Positions 43,411 to 52,454 of a stretch of 64,000 nucleotides of DNA are shown one piece after another. Under the pieces are notes generated by a model, which ran no database searches, had not been told where the DNA came from, and saw nothing but the letters and a program-made list of their open reading frames with translations. The stretch lies in the NCBI RefSeq assembly GCF_001971585.1, contig NZ_CP019323.1, positions 548,053-612,052 of the forward strand, given 5' to 3'. Positions within the stretch are counted from its first letter, which is position 1, and each line of letters opens with the position of its first letter. The position numbers and the translations under genes are program-made. The stretch comes from Companilactobacillus allii. Its GTDB lineage: Bacteria > Bacillota > Bacilli > Lactobacillales > Lactobacillaceae.

Positions 43411-45441
43411 ATGAAAAAAACAACATCCTCATTTTCAAAATTGGGTATGCTGATAACTTTGGGAATTGTTTACGGTGATATTGGTACCTCTCCACTTTAT
43501 GTAATGAACGCCATCATAAATGACGCCGGTAATATGAAGAGTGCCGTTCCCGAGTATATAATCGGCAGTATTTCTTTGATATTTTGGACATTAATGCTCA
43601 TCACGACTATCAAATATGTCCTAATAGCCATGCGCGCAGACAATAACCACGAAGGTGGTATTTTTGCTTTATACGCCCTAGTGCGTTCCAAGAAATGGTT
43701 AATAATTCCAGCTTTGATCGGTGGATCAGCTCTTTTAGCCGATGGTACCTTGACACCAGCAGTGACTGTAACGTCTGCTATGGAAGGATTAAAGGGTCAA
43801 GAAATTGGTGGGTTCACCATGTCCAACAGTCAAAGTGTCATCTTGATCCTAGTTACTATCATCTTGTTAACTATTTTCATAATTCAAAAATTCGGTGCTG
43901 AACGTATCGGTAAATCATTTGGACCAATAATGTTGATTTGGTTCAGTTTCATCGGTATCGTCGGATTGGTCAATATCTCCAATGATTTCACAGTCCTAAA
44001 AGCCTTGTCACCAGTTTATGCCATCAAGATTCTAACTAGCCCCGTGAACCACGCAGGGATCTTCATTCTAGGTAGCGTATTTCTAGCTACTACTGGTGCA
44101 GAAGCACTCTATTCTGATATGGGACAAGTTGGTAAATTCAATATCTACGGAACTTGGCCATTTGTTTATATAACGTTGATGCTCAACTATCTTGGTCAAG
44201 GTGCTTGGGTTATGTCACATTATATGGACAAGCAATATATGAATCTCAATACCGTTAATCCCTTCTATGAAATGTTACCAGGACAGTTAAAGATATTCGC
44301 CATCTTGATTGCTACAATGGCCGCCGTGATTGCTTCTCAAGCCTTGATCACAGGTTCATTCACCTTAGTTGAAGAAGCCATCGGTTTGAAAATTTTGCCT
44401 AGACTTCGTGTGAAATTCCCAGGTAATATCAAGAGTCAACTATACATTGGATCAGTCAATTGGTTGTTGTGCCTTGTAACGCTAAGCGTCGTTTGGGGAT
44501 TTAGAACTTCAGAACATATGGAAGCAGCTTATGGTTTGGCCATCACTATGACTATGTTAATGACGACCATCTTGCTTCACCAATTCTTAGTCATGAAACA
44601 TCATAAAGTTGGCGCTACGATATTTGTTACCTTCTTTATAATCCTTGAATCACTATTCTTCATTTCAAGTTTGGTCAAATTCGTTCATGGTGGTTATATC
44701 ACCGTTATAATCACCGCTATAATACTGATGATCATGGTAATTTGGTATTACGGTAACAAGCGCCGTGATTCATATCTAAATGAAAGCCAGTCGGTCTCCT
44801 TGCTAGATTATATCCCTCAATTAGAAAAACTTAGCACCGATACGAATATTCCACTTTTTGCCACCAACTTGGTATTTCTCAATCGTATTGAAGATGATTA
44901 TTCCATCAAACGTTCCATCATTTACTCAATCCTTGACCAAGATCCAAAACGGGCTAAAGTGTACTGGTTTATTACGGTCAATCAGACTAATAACCCTTAC
45001 GAATGTAACTATAGCGTCGATATGATGAATACTAGAAACGTCGTAGATGTGCAATTGAATCTAGGTTTCAAGAAGTCACAACACGTTAATATCTATATTA
45101 GACAGATTGTGAATGCACTGCTCGACGAGAAGATAATCGACCCACAAACTCCTGACTACTCAATGATGAAGAATCGTCGTGTAGGATCATTCAAGTTCGT
45201 TATTTTAAATGAACAGTTCCAAGATCTTGGTGCGCAAGAACATATGAAGAGTTTGGACAGATTCTTGATTGGTGGAAGAATCCTTCTCCAAAATATGACT
45301 CTACCACCTGCTTTATGGTATGGACTAGAGTTCAGTGATGTTACCGAAGAAAAGGTACCATTGTTCCTAGGCAGTCATGTTGATAACTATCTAGTTAAGG
45401 ATAGCGTTACAAATGTTAAGAGCGAACCAAAAAATGAATAA
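43411..45441 (+). CDS. kup: Potassium uptake protein Kup
   Basis: A 676-residue K+/H+ symporter of the KUP/HAK/KT family. It opens [22 protein letters not shown], the K+ binding start, followed by about twelve helices up to about residue 450 ([17 protein letters not shown] and [19 protein letters not shown] are conserved). The C-terminal 220 residues are a cytoplasmic domain that in related proteins binds c-di-AMP. Full length. Confidence 0.96.
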   Translation: MKKTTSSFSKLGMLITLGIVYGDIGTSPLYVMNAIINDAGNMKSAVPEYIIGSISLIFWTLMLITTIKYVLIAMRADNNHEGGIFALYALVRSKKWLIIPALIGGSALLADGTLTPAVTVTSAMEGLKGQEIGGFTMSNSQSVILILVTIILLTIFIIQKFGAERIGKSFGPIMLIWFSFIGIVGLVNISNDFTVLKALSPVYAIKILTSPVNHAGIFILGSVFLATTGAEALYSDMGQVGKFNIYGTWPFVYITLMLNYLGQGAWVMSHYMDKQYMNLNTVNPFYEMLPGQLKIFAILIATMAAVIASQALITGSFTLVEEAIGLKILPRLRVKFPGNIKSQLYIGSVNWLLCLVTLSVVWGFRTSEHMEAAYGLAITMTMLMTTILLHQFLVMKHHKVGATIFVTFFIILESLFFISSLVKFVHGGYITVIITAIILMIMVIWYYGNKRRDSYLNESQSVSLLDYIPQLEKLSTDTNIPLFATNLVFLNRIEDDYSIKRSIIYSILDQDPKRAKVYWFITVNQTNNPYECNYSVDMMNTRNVVDVQLNLGFKKSQHVNIYIRQIVNALLDEKIIDPQTPDYSMMKNRRVGSFKFVILNEQFQDLGAQEHMKSLDRFLIGGRILLQNMTLPPALWYGLEFSDVTEEKVPLFLGSHVDNYLVKDSVTNVKSEPKNE

Positions 45442-45442
45442 A

Positions 45443-45555
45443 TTAGAGTGTGCTTAACACGTTCAGTTTTCGTTTATAAGTTCAAAAAGCCGATATTTAC
45501 TTACGTAAATATCGGTTTTTTGGATCATATGAAGAAAATTGTGTTTTGGCACAAC
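45443..45555. repeat. Dispersed intergenic hairpin repeat, copy F
   Basis: Between convergent kup and nicotinamidase genes: GTTCAGTTTTCGTTTATAAG arm (shared with D), hairpin AAAAAGCCGATATTTAC opposite GTAAATATCGGTTTTTT (45484-45521), then GAAGAAAATTGTGTTTTGGC. Confidence 0.8.
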
Positions 45556-45567
45556 CACTTTATCGAT

Positions 45568-46125
45568 TTATTTAACTATTTTGGCTCCTAATACCTTCTC
45601 AAAATGTTCCAAGGCCCAATCATGTCCCAATTGATTGAATGAAGCTACACAAGAAGAATGAATAACAATATTGTAATTCAAATTATATGCGTCAATCGCA
45701 GTATGTAAGACACAAATATCAGTACAAACACCGGCGAGATGAATAGTATCCACATCACGCTCACGAAATCTCATGTCCAGATCAGTTCCTGCAAATGCGC
45801 TATAACGAGTCTTGTCGAAGAACTTTAGATTCTCTTCATCAGCATGTTTCTCATACCAAGGCTTCAATTCACCGTACAATTCTCTGCCCCAAGTATCTTG
45901 AACATTGTGTGCTGGAAATAGCTTAGTCTCTGGGTGGTAGTGATCAAATGGTACATGAAGGTCAGTTGGTAGCCATACCCAATCCCCATTCTTACGCATT
46001 TCTTCTGCCACTTTAATAATATTGGGTTCAATAAGTTGGCCCGGTTTGCCACAAGTCAATGCTCCATTATCTGCTACAAAGTCATTCGTGTAATCCACAA
46101 TAAGTAAAGCTTCATGTGATGCCAT
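45568..46125 (-). CDS. pncA: Nicotinamidase / isochorismatase-family hydrolase
   Basis: A 185-residue cysteine hydrolase. LLIVDYTNDFVADNGAL carries the catalytic Asp, DLHVPFDHYHPET the metal-binding DxHxxxH, and LAGVCTDICVLHTA the nucleophile Cys after a cis peptide. It converts nicotinamide to nicotinate for NAD salvage. The second ATG (46125) is preferred because AGGGAT precedes it. It is divergent from cas9. Confidence 0.9.
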   Translation of the reverse strand: MASHEALLIVDYTNDFVADNGALTCGKPGQLIEPNIIKVAEEMRKNGDWVWLPTDLHVPFDHYHPETKLFPAHNVQDTWGRELYGELKPWYEKHADEENLKFFDKTRYSAFAGTDLDMRFRERDVDTIHLAGVCTDICVLHTAIDAYNLNYNIVIHSSCVASFNQLGHDWALEHFEKVLGAKIVK

Positions 46126-46224
46126 GTTCATCCCTGCTTTCTTAGTTATTTGATTAACTTGATTATTGATGGTTGTTGGTGGGATGTCAATGGATATGTG
46201 TTTGGTAAAAAAATCAAAAAAGGC

Positions 46225-46252
46225 TTTAAAGCGTTGTTTCCTCTGTTATTAT
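46225..46252 (+). promoter_or_regulatory. Candidate promoter of the cas operon
   Basis: TTTAAA (46225) and TATTAT (46247) are separated by 16 bases, with the cas9 start 32 bases further on. Weak -35; inferred. Confidence 0.4.
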
Positions 46253-46283
46253 TAAATTGTTTAAGTTATAGGAGGAAAAAGTG

Positions 46284-49200
46284 ATGAATAGAAAAACCAC
46301 CAAGTACAATGTTGGGTTAGATATTGGTACCGCCTCAGTTGGATGGGCTACTACAGGTAACAATTATAATCTGTTAAAAGCAAAAAAAAGAAATCTTTGG
46401 GGAGTCAGATTATTTAATACTGCTGAAACTGCCGCAGATCGAAGAATGAATCGTTCTATAAGAAGACGATATCGAAGACGTAGAAATAGGTTGAATTGGC
46501 TAGATGAGATATTTTCTAGTGAATTATTCAAGACTGATCCAGGATTTTTAAATCGTATGAAATATTCTTGGGTATCCAAAAATGATAAGTCCCGGACCCG
46601 TGACAACTATAATTTATTTATTGATAAAGATTTTAATGATCAAACTTACTATGAAGAATATCCTACTATTTTCCATCTCAGAAAGCGTCTAATTGAGAAT
46701 CCTGAAAAAGCAGATATACGTCTAGTCTATTTGGCAATTCATAATATTTTAAAATATCGTGGGAATTTCACTTACGAACATCAAAAGTTCGATGTTTCGA
46801 GAATGAACGATGGACTTGAATATACTTTGAAAGAATTGAATCAAGCATTGGATCAATTTGGATTGAGTTTTCCAAATGATACTGATTTCAAATTAATTGG
46901 CGATATTTTAGTCAAAAAAGATTGGAATCCTAGTAGCAAAGTAAGTCGAATCATCAAGGAACTTAATCCTACTAAAGATATGAAGCAATTCTATACTTAT
47001 GTAATAAAACTATTAGTTGGAAACAAGGCTGATTTAACAAAACTGTTTAACATTGAATCAAATGAACTAAGTCCTATAAGTTTCTCATCAAATTCGATTG
47101 AAAATGACTTAGCCACCGCTGAAGAAGTACTGTCAGATGAACAATATAACATTATTCTGCTAGCTAATTCTATTTACAGCACTATTGTATTAAATAATAT
47201 TCTAAATGGTAAAACCTATATAAGCTTTGCTCAAGTGGAAAAATATACTGAACATCATGAAGATCTTATGAAACTCAAAAATATTTGGAGAAATGACGAA
47301 GACACTGCTGCAGTGAAAAAGGCTCGTAATGCTTACGAAAAATATTTGAATAATGGTAAATATACCATTCAGGAATTTTATAAAGATATAGGCAAATATT
47401 TAGAAGAAAAAGATGATGACGATTCAAAAAATGCTTTAGAAAAAATTGACAATAATAAATACTTATTAAAACAAAGAACTAGCGACAATGGAGTAATTCC
47501 ATTCCAATTGAACGAAGCCGAATTAATAAAAATCATTGATAATCAATCACAATATTATCCCTTCTTAAAAGATAACAAAGACAAAATTCTATCATTAATA
47601 AACTTCAGAATTCCTTATTATGTTGGACCACTACAAAGTAAAGATAAAATACAAAGTAAAGATAAAATACAAAGTAAAGATAAAAGCGGTTTTGCATGGA
47701 TGGCTAGAAAAGAAAATGGTCCGATCAGACCATGGAATTTTGATGAGAAAGTAGATAGAGAAAAATCATCAAATAACTTCATCCGTCGTATGACATCAAC
47801 TGACACTTATTTAATTGGTGAACCAGTTGTTCCAAAGAATAGTCTGATCTATCAAAAATACGAAGTTCTTAGTGAGTTAAATAACGTAAAAATTGTAAGT
47901 ACTGGTGAAGGATCAGAGAATCAAGAACGATTACGTGTGGAAGTTAAGCAACGTATCTTTAATGAATTATTTAAAAAATATAATACTGTATCCGCTAAAC
48001 GATTAAAGGACTGGCTAATAAAAGAAAGTTATTATTCAGCACCTGAAATTCATGGATTATCTGATAAAACAAAATTCGTATCAAGTCTATCGAGTTATCG
48101 TAAACTATCCAAAATATTTGGAAATGACTTTGTAGATAATGTGAAAAATCAAGATCAATTAGAACAAATCATCGAGTGGCAAACTGTTTTTGAAGACAGA
48201 GAAATCCTCAAGTTAAAGCTCAATAAGTCTAACCAATATGATGAAAAACAAATCAATCAATTAGTAGCCATTAGATATCAAGGTTGGGGAAGATTTTCCA
48301 ACAAATTATTAACACAATTATTTGTAAATACTAAAATTGGAAATGAGCATGAACCAAGTAATCATTCTATTATTGATTTACTATGGCAAACCAAGAGTAA
48401 TCTCATGGAAATATTGCGTGATGATAAATACAACTTTGAATCACAAATCAAAGAATTAAATATTGAGGATAGTTCAGATAAAAAACCACTAGAATTAGTC
48501 AACGACCTGCATGGCTCTCCAGCTCTAAAACGTGGTATCTGGCAAGCCATCAGCATTGTTCAAGAATTATCTGAATTTATGGGACATGCCCCAGAACATA
48601 TCTTCATTGAATTTACACGTGATGACCAAGACAGTTCAATAACTAAATCAAGATATAACAGCCTTAAAAAGCGTTATCAGGACATTAAACAAATGGTTAC
48701 AGATTTAGCACCTACTTTGAAAGAATCTCTATTTCCTACTAAAGACCTTGAAGACCTAATGAAGGACAAAAGAAATTCCCTATCAAATCAGCGACTTATG
48801 CTGTACTTCTCACAAATGGGCAGAAGTCTATACAGTGATGCTGAAATTGATATTACCAGATTATTCACATCTGATTATCAGGTTGATCATATCCTACCTC
48901 AGTCATACATTAAAGACGATTCTCTTGAAAACAAAGCACTGGTTAAAGCTAGTGAAAATCAAAGAAAACAAGATGACTTACTATTATCCAAAGATATAAT
49001 AGCAAATAATCTAACTCGTTGGGAATATTTGAAAAAAGCAGGTTTAATGGGACCTAAAAAATTTGCTAATTTAACTAGAACTGTAGTTACTGATAGACAG
49101 AAGGAAGGTTTTATTAATCGTCAGTTGGTTCAAACATCCCAAATGGTTAAAAATGTTGCAAACATTCTAGATTCAATTTACCCAGATACTCAAGTTATTG

Positions 49201-50381
49201 AGACTCGTGCCAGTTTGGGGATGGGATTTAGAGATTCCTTTAGTAATTTGAATAAAAAAACATGGCATTACGAACATCCAGAATTTGTTAAAAATAGGAA
49301 CGTAAATGACTTTCATCATGCTCAAGATGCTTACATATCAACTATCGTCGGAACATATCAACTTAAGAAATACCCACGAGACAATATGCGATTGGTTTTT
49401 AACGCTTACTCTAAATTTTTTGAAGATGTAAAAAAGAAAACCAGACAAGAGCGTGGTAAAATTCCTGCTTACTCAAGTAATGGTTTTATTATTGGATCAA
49501 TGTTTAATGGTAAAACTCAGGTTAATAAAAATGGTGAGATTATTTGGGATCAGCAAATCAAGGATAGTATTAGTAAGACATTCAAGTTTAAACAGTACAA
49601 CATCACTAAACAAAACTATATTAATGATGGAGCCCTATACAAGCAAACTATTCTTAACAAAAACAACAAAGAATTAATTCCACTCAAAAAGGATCTTGAT
49701 CCACATATCTACGGTGGCTACACTGGCGACATCACCTCATACTCTGTTCTTATCGATGTTGATGGCAAGAAAAAGCTGATAAGTATCCCCGTAAGAATTG
49801 CTCGTGAAATCACTGCCAAAAGGATAAATATTAAAGACTGGATATCTAATAAAGTAAAACACAAAAAGGAAATCCAAATACTCATTGATGTCGTTCCAGT
49901 TGGTCAGTTAGTAAAGAGTGGAGACAAAGGGCTTATTTCTTTACCATCCGGTACAGAAATAGCAAATGCAAATCAATTAATACTTGATTACAAAGAAACA
50001 GCACTTCTTTCATTACTAGAACATTCCACTCTAGACAATTACAGATTTATACTAAGTGGTGACAATGAAGATATTTTACAATCTATATATTCTGATTTGA
50101 TTTTTAAAATCCAAAAATTATATCCACTTTATTCAAGTGAATCAAAACGTTTCAATGATAACTTAGATGAATTTAATAACTGCTCGATTTATGACCAATT
50201 TAATATCATCGAACAAATTCTGAATCTTCTTCACGCTAATTCAACTTGCGCCAACTTGAATTTTGGAAACATTAAATCAACACGCCTCGGTAGAAGATCC
50301 AATGGTTATGAATTTTCTGATTCTGACTTCATTTACAAATCACCAACAGGACTATATGAATCAATAATTCATATAGATTAA
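46284..50381 (+). CDS. cas9: Type II-A CRISPR effector nuclease Cas9
   Basis: A 1365-residue Cas9. RuvC-I GLDIGTASVGWA has Asp13, the Arg-rich bridge helix DRRMNRSIRRRYRRRR follows, RuvC-II IFIEFTRDDQ has Glu776, HNH DYQVDHILPQ has Asp868 and His869, and RuvC-III NDFHHAQDAY has His1012 and Asp1015. Both nuclease sites look intact. The C-terminus is the PAM-interacting region; the PAM cannot be read from sequence. The ATG at 46284 is preferred over the adjacent GTG because AGGAGG is eight bases before it. An 18-nt unit is triplicated at 47632-47685, adding two extra QSKDKI copies after PYYVGPL. Confidence 0.98.
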   Translation: MNRKTTKYNVGLDIGTASVGWATTGNNYNLLKAKKRNLWGVRLFNTAETAADRRMNRSIRRRYRRRRNRLNWLDEIFSSELFKTDPGFLNRMKYSWVSKNDKSRTRDNYNLFIDKDFNDQTYYEEYPTIFHLRKRLIENPEKADIRLVYLAIHNILKYRGNFTYEHQKFDVSRMNDGLEYTLKELNQALDQFGLSFPNDTDFKLIGDILVKKDWNPSSKVSRIIKELNPTKDMKQFYTYVIKLLVGNKADLTKLFNIESNELSPISFSSNSIENDLATAEEVLSDEQYNIILLANSIYSTIVLNNILNGKTYISFAQVEKYTEHHEDLMKLKNIWRNDEDTAAVKKARNAYEKYLNNGKYTIQEFYKDIGKYLEEKDDDDSKNALEKIDNNKYLLKQRTSDNGVIPFQLNEAELIKIIDNQSQYYPFLKDNKDKILSLINFRIPYYVGPLQSKDKIQSKDKIQSKDKSGFAWMARKENGPIRPWNFDEKVDREKSSNNFIRRMTSTDTYLIGEPVVPKNSLIYQKYEVLSELNNVKIVSTGEGSENQERLRVEVKQRIFNELFKKYNTVSAKRLKDWLIKESYYSAPEIHGLSDKTKFVSSLSSYRKLSKIFGNDFVDNVKNQDQLEQIIEWQTVFEDREILKLKLNKSNQYDEKQINQLVAIRYQGWGRFSNKLLTQLFVNTKIGNEHEPSNHSIIDLLWQTKSNLMEILRDDKYNFESQIKELNIEDSSDKKPLELVNDLHGSPALKRGIWQAISIVQELSEFMGHAPEHIFIEFTRDDQDSSITKSRYNSLKKRYQDIKQMVTDLAPTLKESLFPTKDLEDLMKDKRNSLSNQRLMLYFSQMGRSLYSDAEIDITRLFTSDYQVDHILPQSYIKDDSLENKALVKASENQRKQDDLLLSKDIIANNLTRWEYLKKAGLMGPKKFANLTRTVVTDRQKEGFINRQLVQTSQMVKNVANILDSIYPDTQVIETRASLGMGFRDSFSNLNKKTWHYEHPEFVKNRNVNDFHHAQDAYISTIVGTYQLKKYPRDNMRLVFNAYSKFFEDVKKKTRQERGKIPAYSSNGFIIGSMFNGKTQVNKNGEIIWDQQIKDSISKTFKFKQYNITKQNYINDGALYKQTILNKNNKELIPLKKDLDPHIYGGYTGDITSYSVLIDVDGKKKLISIPVRIAREITAKRINIKDWISNKVKHKKEIQILIDVVPVGQLVKSGDKGLISLPSGTEIANANQLILDYKETALLSLLEHSTLDNYRFILSGDNEDILQSIYSDLIFKIQKLYPLYSSESKRFNDNLDEFNNCSIYDQFNIIEQILNLLHANSTCANLNFGNIKSTRLGRRSNGYEFSDSDFIYKSPTGLYESIIHID
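47632..47685 (+). repeat. Perfect 3 x 18-nt in-frame tandem repeat inside cas9
   Basis: Three identical copies of TACAAAGTAAAGATAAAA encode QSKDKI-QSKDKI-QSKDK at residues about 451-467, between the conserved PYYVGPL and FAWMARK blocks. No base differs between copies, so the expansion is recent. Confidence 0.95.
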
Positions 50382-50394
50382 CCTAAAAAAGTGC

Positions 50395-50486
50395 AAAAAA
50401 ATAGCTCCCACGCGGGAGCGGTCACTTGAGACTATTTAACATAAATGTTGATTTTAACTTAGTATGTCATTCTTAGTAGTTTGAAC
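50395..50486 (-). ncRNA. tracrRNA
   Basis: Read on the minus strand it begins about GTTCAAACTACTAAGAATG. A 23-base stretch to ACATACTA is exactly complementary to the CRISPR repeat, followed by AAGTTAAAAT, then a short nexus region and a terminal hairpin GCTCCC/GGGAGC (50404-50419) with seven Ts. This is the usual order anti-repeat, nexus, terminator. It lies between cas9 and cas1, opposite to both, and is about 90 nt long. The 5' end is estimated from the promoter. Confidence 0.93.
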
Positions 50487-50492
50487 AAGTTA

Positions 50493-50521
50493 ATTATAAG
50501 TTATTCCTACAAAAAAATCAA
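50493..50521 (-). promoter_or_regulatory. tracrRNA promoter
   Basis: On the minus strand TTGATT (50516-50521) and TATAAT (50493-50498) are spaced by exactly 17 bases, placing the start about 7 nt downstream at the anti-repeat. It overlaps the leader before cas1. Confidence 0.8.
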
Positions 50522-50536
50522 TATAGGAGAATAATC

Positions 50537-51415
50537 ATGGGATGGGAAACGATATATATAACTTCAAGATCCAAACTATCTTATAAATCCAATCATTTGT
50601 TAGTACAAACGGTAGCTGACATTCAAGAAATTCCTTTTCATCATATTGGATGCATCGTTATTGCCACAACACAAGCAGTAATTACTGGTTATTTAGTTGA
50701 GAAACTAACTCAAGCAGATATTAAAGTTATTTTTTGTGACAGTGATCATAATCCATGTGCTGAACTAAATGGATATTATTCAAATAATAACCGTAATCAA
50801 AATATTGAAAAGCAATTTTCTTGGCCAATACCCAAAAAAGAACTTCTTTGGACTAGTATTGTTACCAACAAAATTGAAAATCAAATTAACGTATTGAAAC
50901 AATATAACTTAGATACAACGGCTATCATACAAGAATTTAATCAAATAAAAGACAATGACAAAACAAACCGTGAGGCAGTAATAGCAATGAAGTATTTCCC
51001 AGCATTATTTGGTAGCAACTTTTCAAGAGGTAATAAAGAAGATAATATCAACAAAATGCTTAATTATGGATATACTATTTTGTTATCATCAGTCAATCAA
51101 GAGATAATTGCACAAGGATATCTAACACAATTGGGCATTCATCATCACAGTAATCAAAATGACTTTAATTTATCTAGTGACCTTATGGAGCCTTTTAGAC
51201 AATTCGTCGATCAAATAGTAGTTGAACATAAAGATAGTGATTTTGATCTAGAAACAAAGCTAGATATATTAGCAGTCTTAGAAAAGCAAATATCATACAA
51301 TGATAAAAATTACATTTTAAAAAATGCTATTAATCAACACGTTCAAAATTGCTTTAAGTTTTTAGACTCACAGAAGCTTTCTGTAGCTAAGGTGGACTTC
51401 AAAAATGAGGTGTAG
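50537..51415 (+). CDS. cas1: CRISPR integrase Cas1 (type II-A)
   Basis: A 292-residue Cas1, the integrase that inserts spacers with Cas2. The N-terminal beta domain (GWETIYITSRSKLSYKSNHLLVQ) and catalytic residues are visible: Glu in NREAVIAMKYFPALFG, His in LTQLGIHHHSNQNDF and Asp/Glu in LSSDLMEPFRQFVDQ. It begins 155 nt after cas9, across the tracrRNA region, with TAGGAGA upstream, and overlaps cas2 slightly if the earlier cas2 start is used. Confidence 0.97.
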   Translation: MGWETIYITSRSKLSYKSNHLLVQTVADIQEIPFHHIGCIVIATTQAVITGYLVEKLTQADIKVIFCDSDHNPCAELNGYYSNNNRNQNIEKQFSWPIPKKELLWTSIVTNKIENQINVLKQYNLDTTAIIQEFNQIKDNDKTNREAVIAMKYFPALFGSNFSRGNKEDNINKMLNYGYTILLSSVNQEIIAQGYLTQLGIHHHSNQNDFNLSSDLMEPFRQFVDQIVVEHKDSDFDLETKLDILAVLEKQISYNDKNYILKNAINQHVQNCFKFLDSQKLSVAKVDFKNEV

Positions 51416-51419
51416 AATT

Positions 51420-51725
51420 ATGAGATTAATGATAATGTTTGATTTGCCAACATTGACTGCTCAAGATAGGAAGAATTATAGACAGTTTAGAAAGAATCTT
51501 CTAAATGATGGATTCATAATGATGCAAGAATCTATCTATACTTGTTTATTAGTCAATGGGACTTCCGCAAAATTCTTAGAAAATAAAATCAACGTCTACG
51601 CTCCAAAAAAAGGATTGATTCAATCTTTGATTATTACTGAAAAGCAATATGAAGCTATGCGATTAATCACTGGAGAAAAGAACAATCGACCCGAAAATCG
51701 TTTTGAAAGACTGGTGGTAATATGA
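51420..51725 (+). CDS. cas2: CRISPR-associated Cas2
   Basis: A 101-residue Cas2 with the ferredoxin-like start MRLMIMFDLPTLTAQDRKNY (Asp after the first strand) and NRFERLVVI at the C-terminal strand. It forms the central dimer of the Cas1-Cas2 integrase. The ATG at 51420 is chosen because GAGGTG lies seven bases before it and the family starts here; the ATG at 51405 lies inside cas1. It overlaps csn2 by 4 nt (ATGA). Confidence 0.95.
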   Translation: MRLMIMFDLPTLTAQDRKNYRQFRKNLLNDGFIMMQESIYTCLLVNGTSAKFLENKINVYAPKKGLIQSLIITEKQYEAMRLITGEKNNRPENRFERLVVI

Positions 51726-52428
51726 GCCCTGAATCTATTACTATTTTCCCTTATAAGCCATTCGATATCGAATATGGTATGACTATTTTTAATCTTCAAA
51801 ATGAGGAAGAATTCTCAAACTTATTATTTAATTTGAATCAATTAAAAAAACACGAAGCCTTTATTGATGATGTTGACCAATATATTCATTTTTATGTAGA
51901 CGAAGAAGATAATTTAAAGACATCTCTTAAGCAAGTAGCCATGCTGGGTGATTTGACTAGTTATAATATCAATTCTGTCGGCAATTTGAAACTAGTATTT
52001 CAAAAGATCGTCGCTGATAACCAAGTAATTAACCGAGATAAACTAGAATCATTAAACAAATTAACGAACTTGTTTTTGATTCCATCAATGGTTACGACGA
52101 AAATTTTTATTATGATTTAATGCCAGAATTAACAAAATTACTTAAATCAAAAGAACTTTCAATAGATACTAGTAATTGGCAGAATTATTATGATAAACTT
52201 CAATCAGTTATTAGATTTTACGTAGAATTCGATAACAAAAGATTGTTATTATTTCATGGGTTAGAACGCCTATGTAGTTTGGAACAAATTAACGAATTGA
52301 ATGATTACTTAAAATCCGTCGAGTTATCTGTAGTTAGTCTAGAATCATACCCAATGACATTGAAAAGGCCTGGTTTGAACACCCATGTTTATTCAATAGA
52401 TGAGGATCATGTTAGATTTGATTACTAA
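51722..52428 (+). pseudogene. csn2: csn2 split by an apparent 1-nt deletion
   Basis: Frame one (51722-52120) gives MSPESITIFPYKPFDIEYGM through NKLTNL and then an unrelated tail; frame two from 52072 gives VFDSINGYDENFYYD and continues to the stop at 52428. Joined at about 52069-52072 they make a protein of about 235 residues that follows the Csn2 pattern throughout (MLGDLTSYNINS, then LTNL-VFDSI, KRLLLFHGLERL). Adding one base restores the frame. Csn2 is a ring-forming DNA-end binder needed for spacer acquisition. The second part could also start at ATG 52120, which overlaps the first stop as TAATG, so two coupled fragments might be made. A sequencing error is possible. Confidence 0.85.
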
Positions 52429-52454
52429 CATTTAAAGTTAACGTTAACTAGGTG
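52429..52454 (+). promoter_or_regulatory. Very short CRISPR leader with perfect palindrome
   Basis: Only 26 bases separate the csn2 stop from the first repeat. They contain AGTTAACGTTAACT (52436-52449), a perfect 14-base palindrome, and end CTAGGTG at the repeat, the place of the leader-anchoring sequence in type II-A systems. Confidence 0.6.

Noticed and set aside
50900-51420. cas2 starting at ATG 51405
   Set aside because: It lies inside cas1 before the GAGGTG site; the family N-terminus MRLMIMFDLP begins at 51420.
52040-52125. Programmed -1 ribosomal frameshifting as the explanation of the split csn2
   Set aside because: No X XXY YYZ slippery heptamer in the correct frame and no clear downstream pseudoknot; a 1-nt deletion fits the family alignment better.
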